Assembly: GCA_900764025.1 (NCBI GenBank)
Contig: CAAFMM010000345.1
Coordinates: 1-24,084, forward strand
Length of the DNA stretch: 24,084 nt
Direction of reading: 5' to 3'
Source of the DNA: an uncultured Collinsella sp.
GTDB taxonomy: Bacteria > Actinomycetota > Coriobacteriia > Coriobacteriales > Coriobacteriaceae
The position numbers and the translations under genes were made by a program. Shown here in pieces: positions 1 to 8,082 of this stretch. Within the stretch, counting starts at the first letter, position 1. Each line of letters begins with the position of its first letter. The notes under the pieces were generated by a model. That model was not told the origin of the DNA. It did not search any database and saw only the letters and a list, made by a program, of their open reading frames with translations.

Positions 1-2496
1 GGCGCTACCCCGGCAAACCACGTGCGCCGCGAGTGCCCCGCCCCCACCGACAAGATCATCCTGCTGGGCGGCCGCACCGGCCGTGACGGCATCGGCGGTG
101 CCACCGGCTCCTCCAAGACCCAGAACACCGAGTCCATCGAGACCTCGGGCGCCGAGGTCCAGAAGGGCAACGCCCCGGTCGAGCGCAAGCTGCAGCGCCT
201 CTTCCGCCGCGGCGACGCCTGCCGCCTGATCAAGCGCTGCAACGACTTTGGCGCCGGCGGCGTCTCGGTCGCCGTGGGCGAGCTTGCCGACGGCCTGTAT
301 GTCGACCTGGACACCGTGACCAAGAAGTACGACGGCCTGGACGGCACCGAGCTCGCCATCTCCGAGTCCCAGGAGCGTATGGCCTGCGCCGTCGCCGACG
401 GTGACGTCGAGGAGTTCATGGGCTACGCCGCCGAGGAGAACCTGGAGGCAACCGTCATCGCCGAGGTTACCGCCGAGCCGCGCATGCGCATGGCCTGGAA
501 CGGCGTTGCCATCGTCGATCTGTCCCGCGAGTTCCTCAACTCCAACGGTGCGCCCAAGCACCAGGTCGCCCACGTCTGCGCCCGCAGCGTGTGGCAGCCC
601 AGCTGGGCCGGCACCACGCTTGCCGAGCGCATGACCTCGCTTGTCACCGACCTCAACGTCGCCTCCAACAAGGGCCTTTCCGAGCGCTTTGACTCCACCA
701 TCGGTGCCGCGACCGTGCTCATGCCCTTTGGCGGCAAGACGCAGCTCACCCCGAGCTCTGCCATGGTCGCCAAGTTCCCCGTGGACGGCGAGACCACCAC
801 GGCGAGCGCCATGGCATGGGGCTTCAACCCCTATCTGATGGAGGCCGATCAGTTTGCGGGCGCCTACCTGTCCGTGGTCGAGTCCATTGCCAAGCTCGTT
901 GCCGCCGGCTTTGAGCACAAGCGCGCCTACCTCTCCTTCCAGGAGTACTTTGAGCGCCTGCGCACCGAGGCCGAGCGTTGGGGCAAGCCCATGGCGGCCG
1001 TCCTGGGCGCCCTCATGGCCCAGGTCGACCTGGGTGCCGGCGCCATCGGCGGCAAGGATTCCATGAGCGGCTCGTTTGAGGACGAGGCCGGCGAGCTCAA
1101 CGTTCCGCCGACCCTGATCAGCTTCGCTGTCGCCGTGGGCAAGGCGGCCCGCGCCGTCTCCCCCGAGTTCAAGGGTCTCACACATCGCGTCGTCCGTATC
1201 GCCCCCGCCACCTATGGCGAGGACTACCGTCCCGATGCCCAGCAGCTGCTCGCCGCATTTGACGCCGTCGAGGCGCTCACCGCCACCGGCGACGCCCTGG
1301 CCGTCTCCACGCCCGGCTACGGCTGCGGCGCCGAGAGCCTCTTTAAGATGTGCGTCGGCAACCAAATCGGTATCGAGCTTGCTGAGGATGTGGACGTGGA
1401 GAGCCTCTTCACCCCGCTCTATGGCAGCTTTATCGTCGAGCTCGCCGAGGATGCCGAGCTGCCCGAGGTCGCTGACGGCGTTGTCGTCGAGCCCCTGGGC
1501 ACCACTGTCGAGGGCTATGTCATCGACACCGGCTCCGAGGTCATTGAGCTCGCCGAGCTCCAGGAGGCCTGGGAGAGCGGCATCGAGGGCGTCTTTGCCT
1601 ACCGCAGCGCCGGCGAGACCCCCGAGGTCGAGACCATCGACTTCCGTGCCAAGGACATCCATGTGTACAGCGGTGCCAAGATCGCCCGTCCGCGCGTGAT
1701 TATCCCCGTGTTCCCCGGCAACAACTGCGAGTACGATAGTGCCCGTGCCTTCCGCGCCGCCGGCGCCGAGGCCGACACCTTCGTGATCAACAACCTCACG
1801 CCCGAGGCCGTCGCCGAGAGCACCCACGAACTTGCCCGCCGCATCCGTGCAAGCCAGATCGTCATGATCCCCGGCGGCTTCTCGGGCGGCGACGAGCCCG
1901 ATGGCTCCGCCAAGTTCATCACGGCGTTCTTCCGCGCTCCCGAGGTTACCGAGGCAGTCCGCGACCTGCTCAAGGCCCGCGATGGCCTGATGCTGGGCAT
2001 TTGCAACGGCTTCCAGGCCCTGATCAAGCTTGGTCTGGTGCCCTACGGCGACATCGTCGACGCCACGCCGGATGCACCCACGCTGACCTTTAACACCATC
2101 GGTCGCCACCAGAGCCGTCTGGTGCGCACCCGCATCTCGTCTAACCTGTCCCCATGGCTGTCGCAGTGCAGCCTGGACGACCCCTACACCGTCGCCATCA
2201 GCCACGGCGAGGGCCGCTTTGTCGCCAACGACGAGGTACTCGCCCAGCTCATCGCCAACGGCCAGGTCGCCACGCAGTACGTGGGCGAGGACGGCAAGCC
2301 GAGCATGGACCTTTCCGTCAACCCCAATGGCTCCGCGCTCGCCATCGAGGGCATCACGAGCCCCGACGGCCGCGTCCTGGGCAAGATGGGCCATGCCGAG
2401 CGTCGCGGCGACAACCTGTACCGCAACGTGCCCGAGCATGTCCCCGGAGATAAGTTCATGCCTATCTTTGAGAGCGGCGTAGCCTACTTCGCTTAA
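1..2496 (+). CDS. purL: Phosphoribosylformylglycinamidine synthase, fused PurL-PurQ type (5'-truncated by window edge)
   Basis: The reading frame is open from base 1, so the gene starts upstream; 831 residues and the stop (2494-2496) are visible. The enzyme makes FGAM from FGAR, ATP and glutamine in purine biosynthesis. The visible part begins in the synthetase (PurM/PurL-like) domains, with the glycine-rich stretch LLGGRTGRDGIGGA near the 5' end. It ends in a class I glutamine amidotransferase domain from about base 1690. The nucleophile cysteine in GICNGFQAL is at codon 2002-2004, and the catalytic His and Glu lie in SHGEGRF (His codon 2203-2205). A C-terminal fused glutaminase fits the large single-chain PurL (about 1,200 residues or more in full) rather than separate PurL/PurQ/PurS. 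The frame is intact with no sign of decay. A strong terminator follows, so it is probably the end of its transcript. Confidence 0.96.
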   Translation, partial: GATPANHVRRECPAPTDKIILLGGRTGRDGIGGATGSSKTQNTESIETSGAEVQKGNAPVERKLQRLFRRGDACRLIKRCNDFGAGGVSVAVGELADGLYVDLDTVTKKYDGLDGTELAISESQERMACAVADGDVEEFMGYAAEENLEATVIAEVTAEPRMRMAWNGVAIVDLSREFLNSNGAPKHQVAHVCARSVWQPSWAGTTLAERMTSLVTDLNVASNKGLSERFDSTIGAATVLMPFGGKTQLTPSSAMVAKFPVDGETTTASAMAWGFNPYLMEADQFAGAYLSVVESIAKLVAAGFEHKRAYLSFQEYFERLRTEAERWGKPMAAVLGALMAQVDLGAGAIGGKDSMSGSFEDEAGELNVPPTLISFAVAVGKAARAVSPEFKGLTHRVVRIAPATYGEDYRPDAQQLLAAFDAVEALTATGDALAVSTPGYGCGAESLFKMCVGNQIGIELAEDVDVESLFTPLYGSFIVELAEDAELPEVADGVVVEPLGTTVEGYVIDTGSEVIELAELQEAWESGIEGVFAYRSAGETPEVETIDFRAKDIHVYSGAKIARPRVIIPVFPGNNCEYDSARAFRAAGAEADTFVINNLTPEAVAESTHELARRIRASQIVMIPGGFSGGDEPDGSAKFITAFFRAPEVTEAVRDLLKARDGLMLGICNGFQALIKLGLVPYGDIVDATPDAPTLTFNTIGRHQSRLVRTRISSNLSPWLSQCSLDDPYTVAISHGEGRFVANDEVLAQLIANGQVATQYVGEDGKPSMDLSVNPNGSALAIEGITSPDGRVLGKMGHAERRGDNLYRNVPEHVPGDKFMPIFESGVAYFA

Positions 2497-2533
2497 AGCT
2501 TTCCCATCGGGTACAATCCCCTCGGGTAACAAC

Positions 2534-2570
2534 ACCCGCCACCGGCACGCCCGGTGGCGGGTTCTTTTTT
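2534..2570 (+). terminator. Rho-independent terminator after purL
   Basis: A perfect 12-bp stem, ACCCGCCACCGG at 2534-2545 with CCGGTGGCGGGT at 2551-2562, encloses a 5-nt loop and runs into a T-rich tail (2562-2570). It lies 37 bases past the purL stop and only 28 bases before the next start codon. The downstream exporter must therefore use read-through or a promoter overlapping this hairpin. Confidence 0.93.
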
Positions 2571-2597
2571 GCTTTGCGCGTATAGGAGAAGGACATC

Positions 2598-3533
2598 ATG
2601 GAAAGCCGCAAGCCGTATCTCGCCACCCTGCCCGGACTCATCCTGGGCTGTCTTGTTTGCTGTGCACTCTGGGGATCGGCCTTTCCCTGCATCAAGATCG
2701 GCTACGCACTCTTTGGCATCCCGGCGCACAATAGCGCCTCGCAGCTACTCTTTGCAGGTTTGCGCTTCACGCTTGCCGGTATCCTGGTTATCGCCGGTAT
2801 GAGCACAGCCCAGCGCCGCCCGCTCGTCCCAAAGGTGCGCGATATCAAGCCCATCTGCATCCTGTCGCTCTTCCAGACTATCGGGCAGTACTTCTTTTTC
2901 TATCTGGGACTCTCGCGCGCCAGTGCCATGTCGAGCTCCATCATCGAGGCCAGCGCCAACTTCTTGGCCATCCTCTTTGCCGCCCTGGCATTTCGCACCG
3001 AGAAACTCGATACGGCCAAGGTGCTTGGCTGTGTGCTGGGCTTTGCCGGCGTCGCGCTCGTCAACCTTTCGGGCGCGGATGGCACCTTTGGCTTTACGCT
3101 CGACGGCGAGGGCTTTATCTTAGCTTCCACTGTCGCGGGCGCCCTGTCGACCTGTCTCATTGGCATCTTCTCGCGCGAGCATGACGGCGTCTTGCTCGCC
3201 GGCTGGCAGTTTTTAGTCGGCGGCCTTGTCCTTACCGCCATCGGGTGTTTGATGGGCGGTGCGCTCTCCCCCACCGCGATCATCCCCGCCATCGCGCTCA
3301 TTATCTATATGGCACTCATCTCCGCTGTCGCGTACTCGCTATGGTCGCGTCTGCTTGCCGTCAACCCCGTCAGCCGCGTGTCGGTCTTTGGCTTTATGAA
3401 CCCGGTCTTTGGCGTGCTGTTGAGCGCGCTGCTGCTCGGCGAGGGCGCCGGTACGAGCCCCGTTACCGTCATCGTTGCCCTGCTCTTGGTCTGCAGCGGC
3501 ATCATCATCGTCAACAAACCCAAAAAAGCCTAG
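2598..3533 (+). CDS. DMT-superfamily (EamA) membrane transporter
   Basis: This 311-residue protein is very hydrophobic, with about ten predicted membrane helices arranged as two EamA repeats (roughly residues 10-150 and 165-305). The first repeat has the typical early helix LVCCALWGSAFPCIKIGY, and its later part carries SSSIIEASANFLAILFAALAF. The second repeat ends in FGFMNPVFGVLLSALLLGE, the usual signature of the family, followed by a short basic tail (NKPKKA). Length matches the family norm of about 300. EamA proteins export or exchange small metabolites such as amino acids or drugs; the substrate cannot be told from sequence. The ATG at 2598 is supported by AGGAGAAGGA at 2584-2593. It is the only gene between two terminator-like hairpins. 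Confidence 0.9.
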   Translation: MESRKPYLATLPGLILGCLVCCALWGSAFPCIKIGYALFGIPAHNSASQLLFAGLRFTLAGILVIAGMSTAQRRPLVPKVRDIKPICILSLFQTIGQYFFFYLGLSRASAMSSSIIEASANFLAILFAALAFRTEKLDTAKVLGCVLGFAGVALVNLSGADGTFGFTLDGEGFILASTVAGALSTCLIGIFSREHDGVLLAGWQFLVGGLVLTAIGCLMGGALSPTAIIPAIALIIYMALISAVAYSLWSRLLAVNPVSRVSVFGFMNPVFGVLLSALLLGEGAGTSPVTVIVALLLVCSGIIIVNKPKKA

Positions 3534-3598
3534 CGAGCTCACCTTTTTAGGGAGGGTGTTCGCACACTTTAGCTTAATGGAGCGCATCGGTGAGTTGA

Positions 3599-3633
3599 GG
3601 GCCGCCACGCACGCCAGCGTTCGCCCCTTTTTT
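3599..3633 (+). terminator. Possible terminator after the EamA gene
   Basis: GGGC (3599-3602) can pair with GCCC (3623-3626) around an inner ACGC/GCGT stem, followed by six T residues (3628-3633) that abut the stop codon of the convergent gene. The stem is short and imperfect. The preceding 65 bases are also structured: CTCACC at 3538-3543 is complementary to GGTGAG at 3589-3594, with a GTGT-TCGC-ACAC hairpin between them. Confidence 0.45.
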
Positions 3634-4776
3634 CTAGCGTATTTGGACGCCGGCTTTCTTTTTCTCGGCCTTGACGCGGTAGAGCTCCGCGTCGGCAGTG
3701 CGAAGCAAGTCTTGCCAGGTATCGACGCCATCACCAACACGTGCGTAGCCGATGGACATCCGCAACAGATACGGAACCTCGGCGCGCGCAAGCTCGTCGT
3801 TGATTGTCGCGCACAGATGCATGATATCCTGCTCCGCCGTCGCCTTTTGAAGCACCACGAACTCATCGCCGCCATAACGCGCGATAAAGCCGCCTGACGC
3901 CGAGCAGACCTCTTTGAGCGCAGCGGATATGACCTGAAGAGCATGGTCGCCCTCAACATGTCCATAGCGATCGTTAATCTGCTTAAAGCCGTCAGCGTCC
4001 ATCATAAGCAGATATACATCTTCGGCCTGATCAACATTTGAGAAGAGCGACAGCATATAGGTCTCAAAACGGTTGCGATTGTTGAGGCCAGTCAACGGGT
4101 CGGTCGAGATGAGCTGCTCCTGATAGATGATATAGAGCAGCAACATGCTAATCATTATGCCGACACAAAGGCCGGGCACCGAGTATACGACCTGAAAGGT
4201 ACCGCCCACCAGGGCCGGAATGGCGAAAAATGCCAAGGTTCGATAGATGGCCTTCGTCTGCAGGCTCTCGACCCTGCGAGATTGCACAAACGCATGCAGG
4301 GACGTATGAATGACGTAACAGTAGCTGACGATGGGCTGGATCATATAGGCAAAGCCGCGACGATACACACCCTGCGAATCGATATAGAACAGGGCGTGCG
4401 TCCAGTAACTGGTAAACGCCAGCACGACCACCAGAGCCGTAGGCAACGCTACAAGCACCACCCTATAGCGCGAGGTCAAAAGGCGAGAACCCTGCACCGT
4501 CTCGGAATAGATAAACCAAATGAGACACGCGACGGCAAAGAGCGAAAACGAAACCGCGTTAGAAATCCAGTTGGCAGCAATGCCCAACGTGCCGTCCACA
4601 CCGTCCGAAAGCGTCCAGATCATATCGAATAATATGTACGCGGCAGAGGTGTAGCCAAGCATGCTAAACAATAGCTGCTGGGTGCTCGAGAACAAGGAGC
4701 GACGACTTCGCACGGCAAGCCCGATAAGAACAATCATGCATAGCACGAATATCTCAATCTTGAGTGCCTTAACCAC
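3634..4776 (-). CDS. Membrane-bound diguanylate cyclase (7-TM sensor plus GGDEF domain)
   Basis: The C-terminal half is a GGDEF domain, which makes the second messenger c-di-GMP from two GTP. It has DPLTGLNNRNRFE at its start, the metal/nucleotide motif DADGFKQINDRYGH, and an intact GGDEF active site in RYGGDEFVVL, so it should be catalytic. The residues where the inhibitory RxxD site normally sits are Ala and Gly, so product feedback through that site looks absent. The N-terminal half has about seven hydrophobic helices and no recognisable ligand domain. The start chosen is GTG at 4774-4776, preceded by GAAGGG, giving 380 residues. An upstream in-frame extension to 4935 is open but lacks hydrophobic character and runs through an inverted repeat, so it is probably not translated. 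It is transcribed in the same direction as the upstream sugar-acid permease. Confidence 0.92.
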   Translation of the reverse strand: MVKALKIEIFVLCMIVLIGLAVRSRRSLFSSTQQLLFSMLGYTSAAYILFDMIWTLSDGVDGTLGIAANWISNAVSFSLFAVACLIWFIYSETVQGSRLLTSRYRVVLVALPTALVVVLAFTSYWTHALFYIDSQGVYRRGFAYMIQPIVSYCYVIHTSLHAFVQSRRVESLQTKAIYRTLAFFAIPALVGGTFQVVYSVPGLCVGIMISMLLLYIIYQEQLISTDPLTGLNNRNRFETYMLSLFSNVDQAEDVYLLMMDADGFKQINDRYGHVEGDHALQVISAALKEVCSASGGFIARYGGDEFVVLQKATAEQDIMHLCATINDELARAEVPYLLRMSIGYARVGDGVDTWQDLLRTADAELYRVKAEKKKAGVQIR

Positions 4777-4873
4777 TAGCCGCCATCCCTTCAATATCCA
4801 AGTGGTCTGAATCGCCCAATTCGAATCTGGGCAACAAACACCCCTACCCGCAGGGGTAAGGGGAATAATAGCA

Positions 4874-4917
4874 GAGCGCCCAAACGTCACTGCAAGACAG
4901 CTCTCGTTCGGGCGCTC
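4874..4917 (-). terminator. Long inverted repeat between kdgT-like gene and diguanylate cyclase, probable terminator
   Basis: GAGCGCCCAAACG (4874-4886) pairs with CGTTCGGGCGCTC (4905-4917) over 13 positions, one of them a G-U wobble or A-C mismatch depending on strand. The 18-nt loop can itself form CTG/CAG pairs. On the minus strand it follows the permease stop by 45 bases and is followed by TGCTATTATT, a T-rich but interrupted tail. That fits a terminator for the permease. A regulatory role for the downstream cyclase cannot be excluded. Confidence 0.6.
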
Positions 4918-4962
4918 AAACGGCGCGAGTTGCACGCCGGAATCAATTATCGGTAACGGACG

Positions 4963-5985
4963 TTACTCACCGTCGATATCGGTTGCGACAGCCTCCTCGA
5001 TAGCTTCGACGCCAGCAGGCGACAGGTCTTCCTTACCCTGACAGAACTTCTTGTCGACCCAGCCGGTCAGAATCGGAGCCATGATTGCCGTGATGATAAC
5101 GGCGGTGGCGATCTGGGCGTACGCAGTGGGCGCAAGCTCGGCGTAGCGCGGCGCGACCTCGGCAAGAGCAACCGGCGTGGTCATAGCCGTGCCGGCGATG
5201 GTGGAACAAGCCACGGCAGCTTTGCCGTTACCACCGCACAGGCGCTCGAACGCAAAGGTGATAGGGCCGACAATAAACAGCGTGACAAGGCCCAGCAAGA
5301 TGCCGGAAATACCGCCGGTGATAAAGCTCGACAGGCTCATGGACGCACCGAGCTGAAATCCGATGACGGCGATCGCGGGATTGGCGCCGGGAAGCAGCAG
5401 GTTCTTGATGAACGGGAAGAGGTTGCCCAGAACCATGCCGATAACGAGCGGCAAAATGGAGCCGATGATGGTACCGACAGGGATGTTGGCGAGACCCGAA
5501 ACGCCCAGGATGATCATGGTGACGGCGGGGCCGGCCGTAAAGAACAGAATACCCACGGCGCCCTGCTCGGATTCATCGCCGAACTCGCCCATGATGCCCG
5601 TGTAGAGCGCCATATTGCAAAACGTAATGCCGCCGATGATGGAAACCGAGCTCAGGCCCAAAAAGTTGTCGTTAAAGAAATACGCAACGCCCAGACCCAG
5701 CGCGGCTGCCACCACAAGCTTAGGAATCAGCACGACGATGCCGGTCTTGATGGCACCCGGCGTGGACTTAAAGCTGATGCCGGCGCCCACAAACAGCAGG
5801 ATCGCGGCGACGATGGTGTTGGAACCGCCGCGGCAGGCAGCGGTAAAGAAGCCGCCGATCTCGAAGACCTGCGGGCAAAAGGTATTGAGCAAAAGGCCGA
5901 CGATCATCGGGTAGATCATGATGTCACCCGGGATGCGCGGTACTTTGAATTTCTTTTGCTCGTTGGCGGTCGCCTCCTGTGCCAT
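4963..5985 (-). CDS. kdgT: 2-keto-3-deoxygluconate permease (KdgT family)
   Basis: This 340-residue protein has around ten hydrophobic segments. It matches the KdgT family in its N-terminal block (KVPRIPGDIMIYPMIVGLLLNTF), in the segment ending in FVGAGISFKSTPGAIKTG, and in a conserved glycine/threonine-rich later part. KdgT proteins bring 2-keto-3-deoxygluconate, a pectin and uronate breakdown product, into the cell by proton symport. The start is the ATG at 5983-5985, which has AAGGGGG five bases upstream. An in-frame start at 6024 is possible but less well placed. No KDG kinase, aldolase or uronate gene is in the window, so the pathway link rests on family resemblance alone. Between this gene and azlD (5986-6126) there is only about 140 bp, containing overlapping CCATGG and GGTACC palindromes at 6052-6062. 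Confidence 0.88.
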   Translation of the reverse strand: MAQEATANEQKKFKVPRIPGDIMIYPMIVGLLLNTFCPQVFEIGGFFTAACRGGSNTIVAAILLFVGAGISFKSTPGAIKTGIVVLIPKLVVAAALGLGVAYFFNDNFLGLSSVSIIGGITFCNMALYTGIMGEFGDESEQGAVGILFFTAGPAVTMIILGVSGLANIPVGTIIGSILPLVIGMVLGNLFPFIKNLLLPGANPAIAVIGFQLGASMSLSSFITGGISGILLGLVTLFIVGPITFAFERLCGGNGKAAVACSTIAGTAMTTPVALAEVAPRYAELAPTAYAQIATAVIITAIMAPILTGWVDKKFCQGKEDLSPAGVEAIEEAVATDIDGE

Positions 5986-6126
5986 GAAGCCCCCTTTTTC
6001 CGCTGACGCAGAACAAAAGCCCACGTCACGCTTTGCTACAGTAAAGTTTGACCATGGTACCAGAAGAAGCAGACCGCCTCGGTGAGTAATTGGATTCGTT
6101 GGCCGGAATGAAAACGCGTCCTGCTC

Positions 6127-6450
6127 TTATACGAGGCTCAAAACGATATAGAGCACGATGCCCGAAACACAGCACCATAGCATCGACTTTGTCTTGATTG
6201 CCACCGCCACGACGCCGACAGCCGCAATCCAGGGAATCAAGCCCTGCCACAAGCCGGCGTCAAAAGCGCCAGGGCTTATCAAATCGTTAGCGACCAGTGC
6301 CGCGAAGGCGGCAGGCGGAATATAACCCAAGGCCTCGGCAACGCGAGGCGACAGCGTTCTCCCGCGCAAGGCGAACGCCGGGGCAATGCGGAAAAATGCG
6401 ATGGCCGCCCACGACGACAGCCACAGGACCAAAAACTCATTAACGGGCAT
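6127..6450 (-). CDS. azlD: AzlD-family branched-chain amino acid exporter small subunit
   Basis: This 107-residue protein has four hydrophobic helices and is the usual size for AzlD. The signature stretches LRGRTLSPRVAEALGYIPPAA and LVANDLISPG fit the family, where the R-x-L-P-x-x-V/A-x-x-x-L region is conserved. With AzlC it forms an exporter of branched-chain amino acids or their analogues. The start at ATG 6448-6450 overlaps the end of azlC by 11 bases and has AAGGAAGGGG just upstream, which points to translational coupling. A longer in-frame reading (to 6501) would overlap azlC much further. Confidence 0.88.
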   Translation of the reverse strand: MPVNEFLVLWLSSWAAIAFFRIAPAFALRGRTLSPRVAEALGYIPPAAFAALVANDLISPGAFDAGLWQGLIPWIAAVGVVAVAIKTKSMLWCCVSGIVLYIVLSLV

Positions 6451-7168
6451 CGCGAGCACCCCTTCCTTCGACGAGAGCATCGCACGCAAGCGCCGCGACA
6501 ACGCCGACGAGCACGCTTACCGGCACGGCGATATTCGTCCACCCCAAGAACTTGCATATGGCGACGGACACCGCAGCCAAACTGGCAGCTACGACATTGC
6601 CGCTCGACAGTCGCTGCGAAAAGAGCAGGCAGATAAAGAGCGATGTGCAGGCAAAACTCGCAATAGCGGTGGGAACATCGACAACGGTGCCGACGATAGC
6701 GCCCGTCGTACACGAAACGCCCCATGTTGCGATGAGGATCACGTTGAGCACAAAGGACTCGAGCGGGCCCCAATCCTCCCCTTTAACCAACTTGGCAAGC
6801 GAGATGCCGTATGCCTCCTCGGTAAGTGTCGCGGCAACAGCCAGCGTCTGACGCTTCGAAGCACCCCTCAAATGCGGTGCGATCGATGCCGAGTAAAGCG
6901 CAAAGCGCGAGGAGATTGCGGCGACGCTCGCGACGATCGATGCTGCAGGCACACCTGCCAGCCACAGATTGCAGATCATAAACTGCCCGCTGCCCGTCAC
7001 GAACGTGCTGCTCAGGGCAAAAACCATCCAGGGTTCCATTCCTGTCTGCGCCATAATCATTCCGCACGGCGCGGCTATCGCAACATAGGTAAGCATCACC
7101 GGCCAGACGGTTTTAACGATTTTGAGCACCATAGCGTTTCTCGTCCCGACAATCTTTTCGAGTCGCAT
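6440..7168 (-). CDS. azlC: AzlC-family branched-chain amino acid exporter large subunit
   Basis: This 242-residue integral membrane protein has the AzlC pattern. An early helix is followed by the STFVTGSGQFM region, where the family has a conserved (A/S)GxxQF. Next comes the SRFALYSASIAPHLRGASKRQ segment, where AzlC proteins carry the conserved N/S-x-R-x-x-L-x-x-x-x-L, and then TEEAYGISL. AzlC and AzlD together pump out branched-chain amino acids such as leucine analogues. The start is uncertain: ATG 7168 has no clear ribosome-binding site, and ATG 7132 is equally possible and gives 230 residues. The gene is divergent from the HD-domain gene, with 101 bases between them. It overlaps azlD by 11 bases. 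Confidence 0.88.
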   Translation of the reverse strand: MRLEKIVGTRNAMVLKIVKTVWPVMLTYVAIAAPCGMIMAQTGMEPWMVFALSSTFVTGSGQFMICNLWLAGVPAASIVASVAAISSRFALYSASIAPHLRGASKRQTLAVAATLTEEAYGISLAKLVKGEDWGPLESFVLNVILIATWGVSCTTGAIVGTVVDVPTAIASFACTSLFICLLFSQRLSSGNVVAASLAAVSVAICKFLGWTNIAVPVSVLVGVVAALACDALVEGRGARDAR

Positions 7169-7231
7169 TCAACGACATGACAGAATCAGCGCCCGGCAGC
7201 AACCGAGTTCACCTACAATTGCCACCGGATC

Positions 7232-7251
7232 GAAAGACACAGAAAGACACA
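7232..7251. repeat. Perfect tandem 10-bp repeat in the azlC/HD-gene divergent region
   Basis: GAAAGACACA occurs twice back to back (7232-7241 and 7242-7251), just upstream of the ribosome-binding site of the HD-domain gene. A 10-bp period is about one helical turn, so it could be a regulator-binding site for either divergent gene. Chance duplication is also possible. Confidence 0.5.
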
Positions 7252-7269
7252 ACTTTTTAGGAAGTCATT

Positions 7270-8082
7270 ATGACAGCTATCGATCGAACGCGGGCTGCCG
7301 CGGCCTTCAAGACCTACACCGATGCCTACGATGCCGCCAATCCGCGTATCGCGCTCAAAATCGAGCATACGTACCACGTTGCCGAGGCATGCGATGCCGT
7401 GGCACGCGAACAGGGCTGGTTACCGCAGGACATTGACCTGGCGTGGCTTTGTGGGCTGTTGCACGATATGGGCCGCTTTGAGCAGCTGCGACGCTGGGAT
7501 ACGTTTAAGGATACCGAAAGCGTGAGCCATGCGGCGTTGGGCGTCGAGGTCCTCTTTGGCAAAACACCTGCAGATGCGCCCGCGGCAACAAGTATCCGCG
7601 ACTTTATCGACGATCCGGTAGAAGACGAACTCATTCGAGCGAGCATTGCCTATCACAGCGATTTCCGTCTGCCCGCGCAGCTCGACGAGCGCACGCAGCG
7701 CTTCTGCGATATTGTGCGCGATGGCGACAAGATCGACATCATGCGCACCATCGCCGACAGTACCGTCGACACCATCCTCAAAGTGAATGAGGACGCGTTT
7801 CTTGCCAGCCACTTCTCGGCACCAACGCTGGCCGCCTTTGACGAGCACCGCTGCGTCACGCGCGATGAGCGCGATGAGCCCGCGGACTACTTGGTGGGGC
7901 TGATCTGCTTTATGTTTGAGCTCGTCTATCCGGCAAGCCGCGCGCTGGCGCGCGAGCAGGGCGATATCTACCGCCTGCTCGACGCACCCTTTGGCATCGT
8001 GCACCCCTTTACCGACCCCGCCACGCAAGCGACCTGGGAACGTCTAAAGAAAGAGATGCGAGCCTGGCTGGCCGGCGCCTAG
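7270..8082 (+). CDS. HD-domain metal-dependent phosphohydrolase
   Basis: This 270-residue soluble protein has a full HD metal site: His36 in EHTYHVAE, His65-Asp66 in CGLLHDMGRF, and Asp153 in the DGDKIDIMR segment. An extra histidine lies at YHSDF (about residue 129). HD proteins hydrolyse phosphate esters of nucleotides or second messengers. The substrate here is unknown, and it has no synthetase domain that would make it a RelA/SpoT. AGGAAG lies just before the ATG. Its stop codon overlaps the stop of the convergent etfA gene within the four bases CTAG at 8079-8082, so no terminator fits between the two genes and their transcripts must overlap. Confidence 0.87.
   Translation: MTAIDRTRAAAAFKTYTDAYDAANPRIALKIEHTYHVAEACDAVAREQGWLPQDIDLAWLCGLLHDMGRFEQLRRWDTFKDTESVSHAALGVEVLFGKTPADAPAATSIRDFIDDPVEDELIRASIAYHSDFRLPAQLDERTQRFCDIVRDGDKIDIMRTIADSTVDTILKVNEDAFLASHFSAPTLAAFDEHRCVTRDERDEPADYLVGLICFMFELVYPASRALAREQGDIYRLLDAPFGIVHPFTDPATQATWERLKKEMRAWLAGA

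Noticed and set aside
4840..4863. Possible c-di-GMP riboswitch before the diguanylate cyclase
   Set aside because: CCCCT/AGGGG pairs are present but the conserved core of a c-di-GMP aptamer is not recognisable by eye.
4777..4935. Upstream extension of the diguanylate cyclase to 4935
   Set aside because: The extra 53 residues cross a strong inverted repeat, are not membrane-like and have no ribosome-binding site, whereas GTG 4776 has GAAGGG upstream and begins the first membrane helix.
6386..7180. Plus-strand open frame opposite azlC/azlD
   Set aside because: The minus strand has the overlapping AzlC/AzlD pair with hydrophobic helices; the plus frame is Arg/His-rich and lacks a ribosome-binding site.
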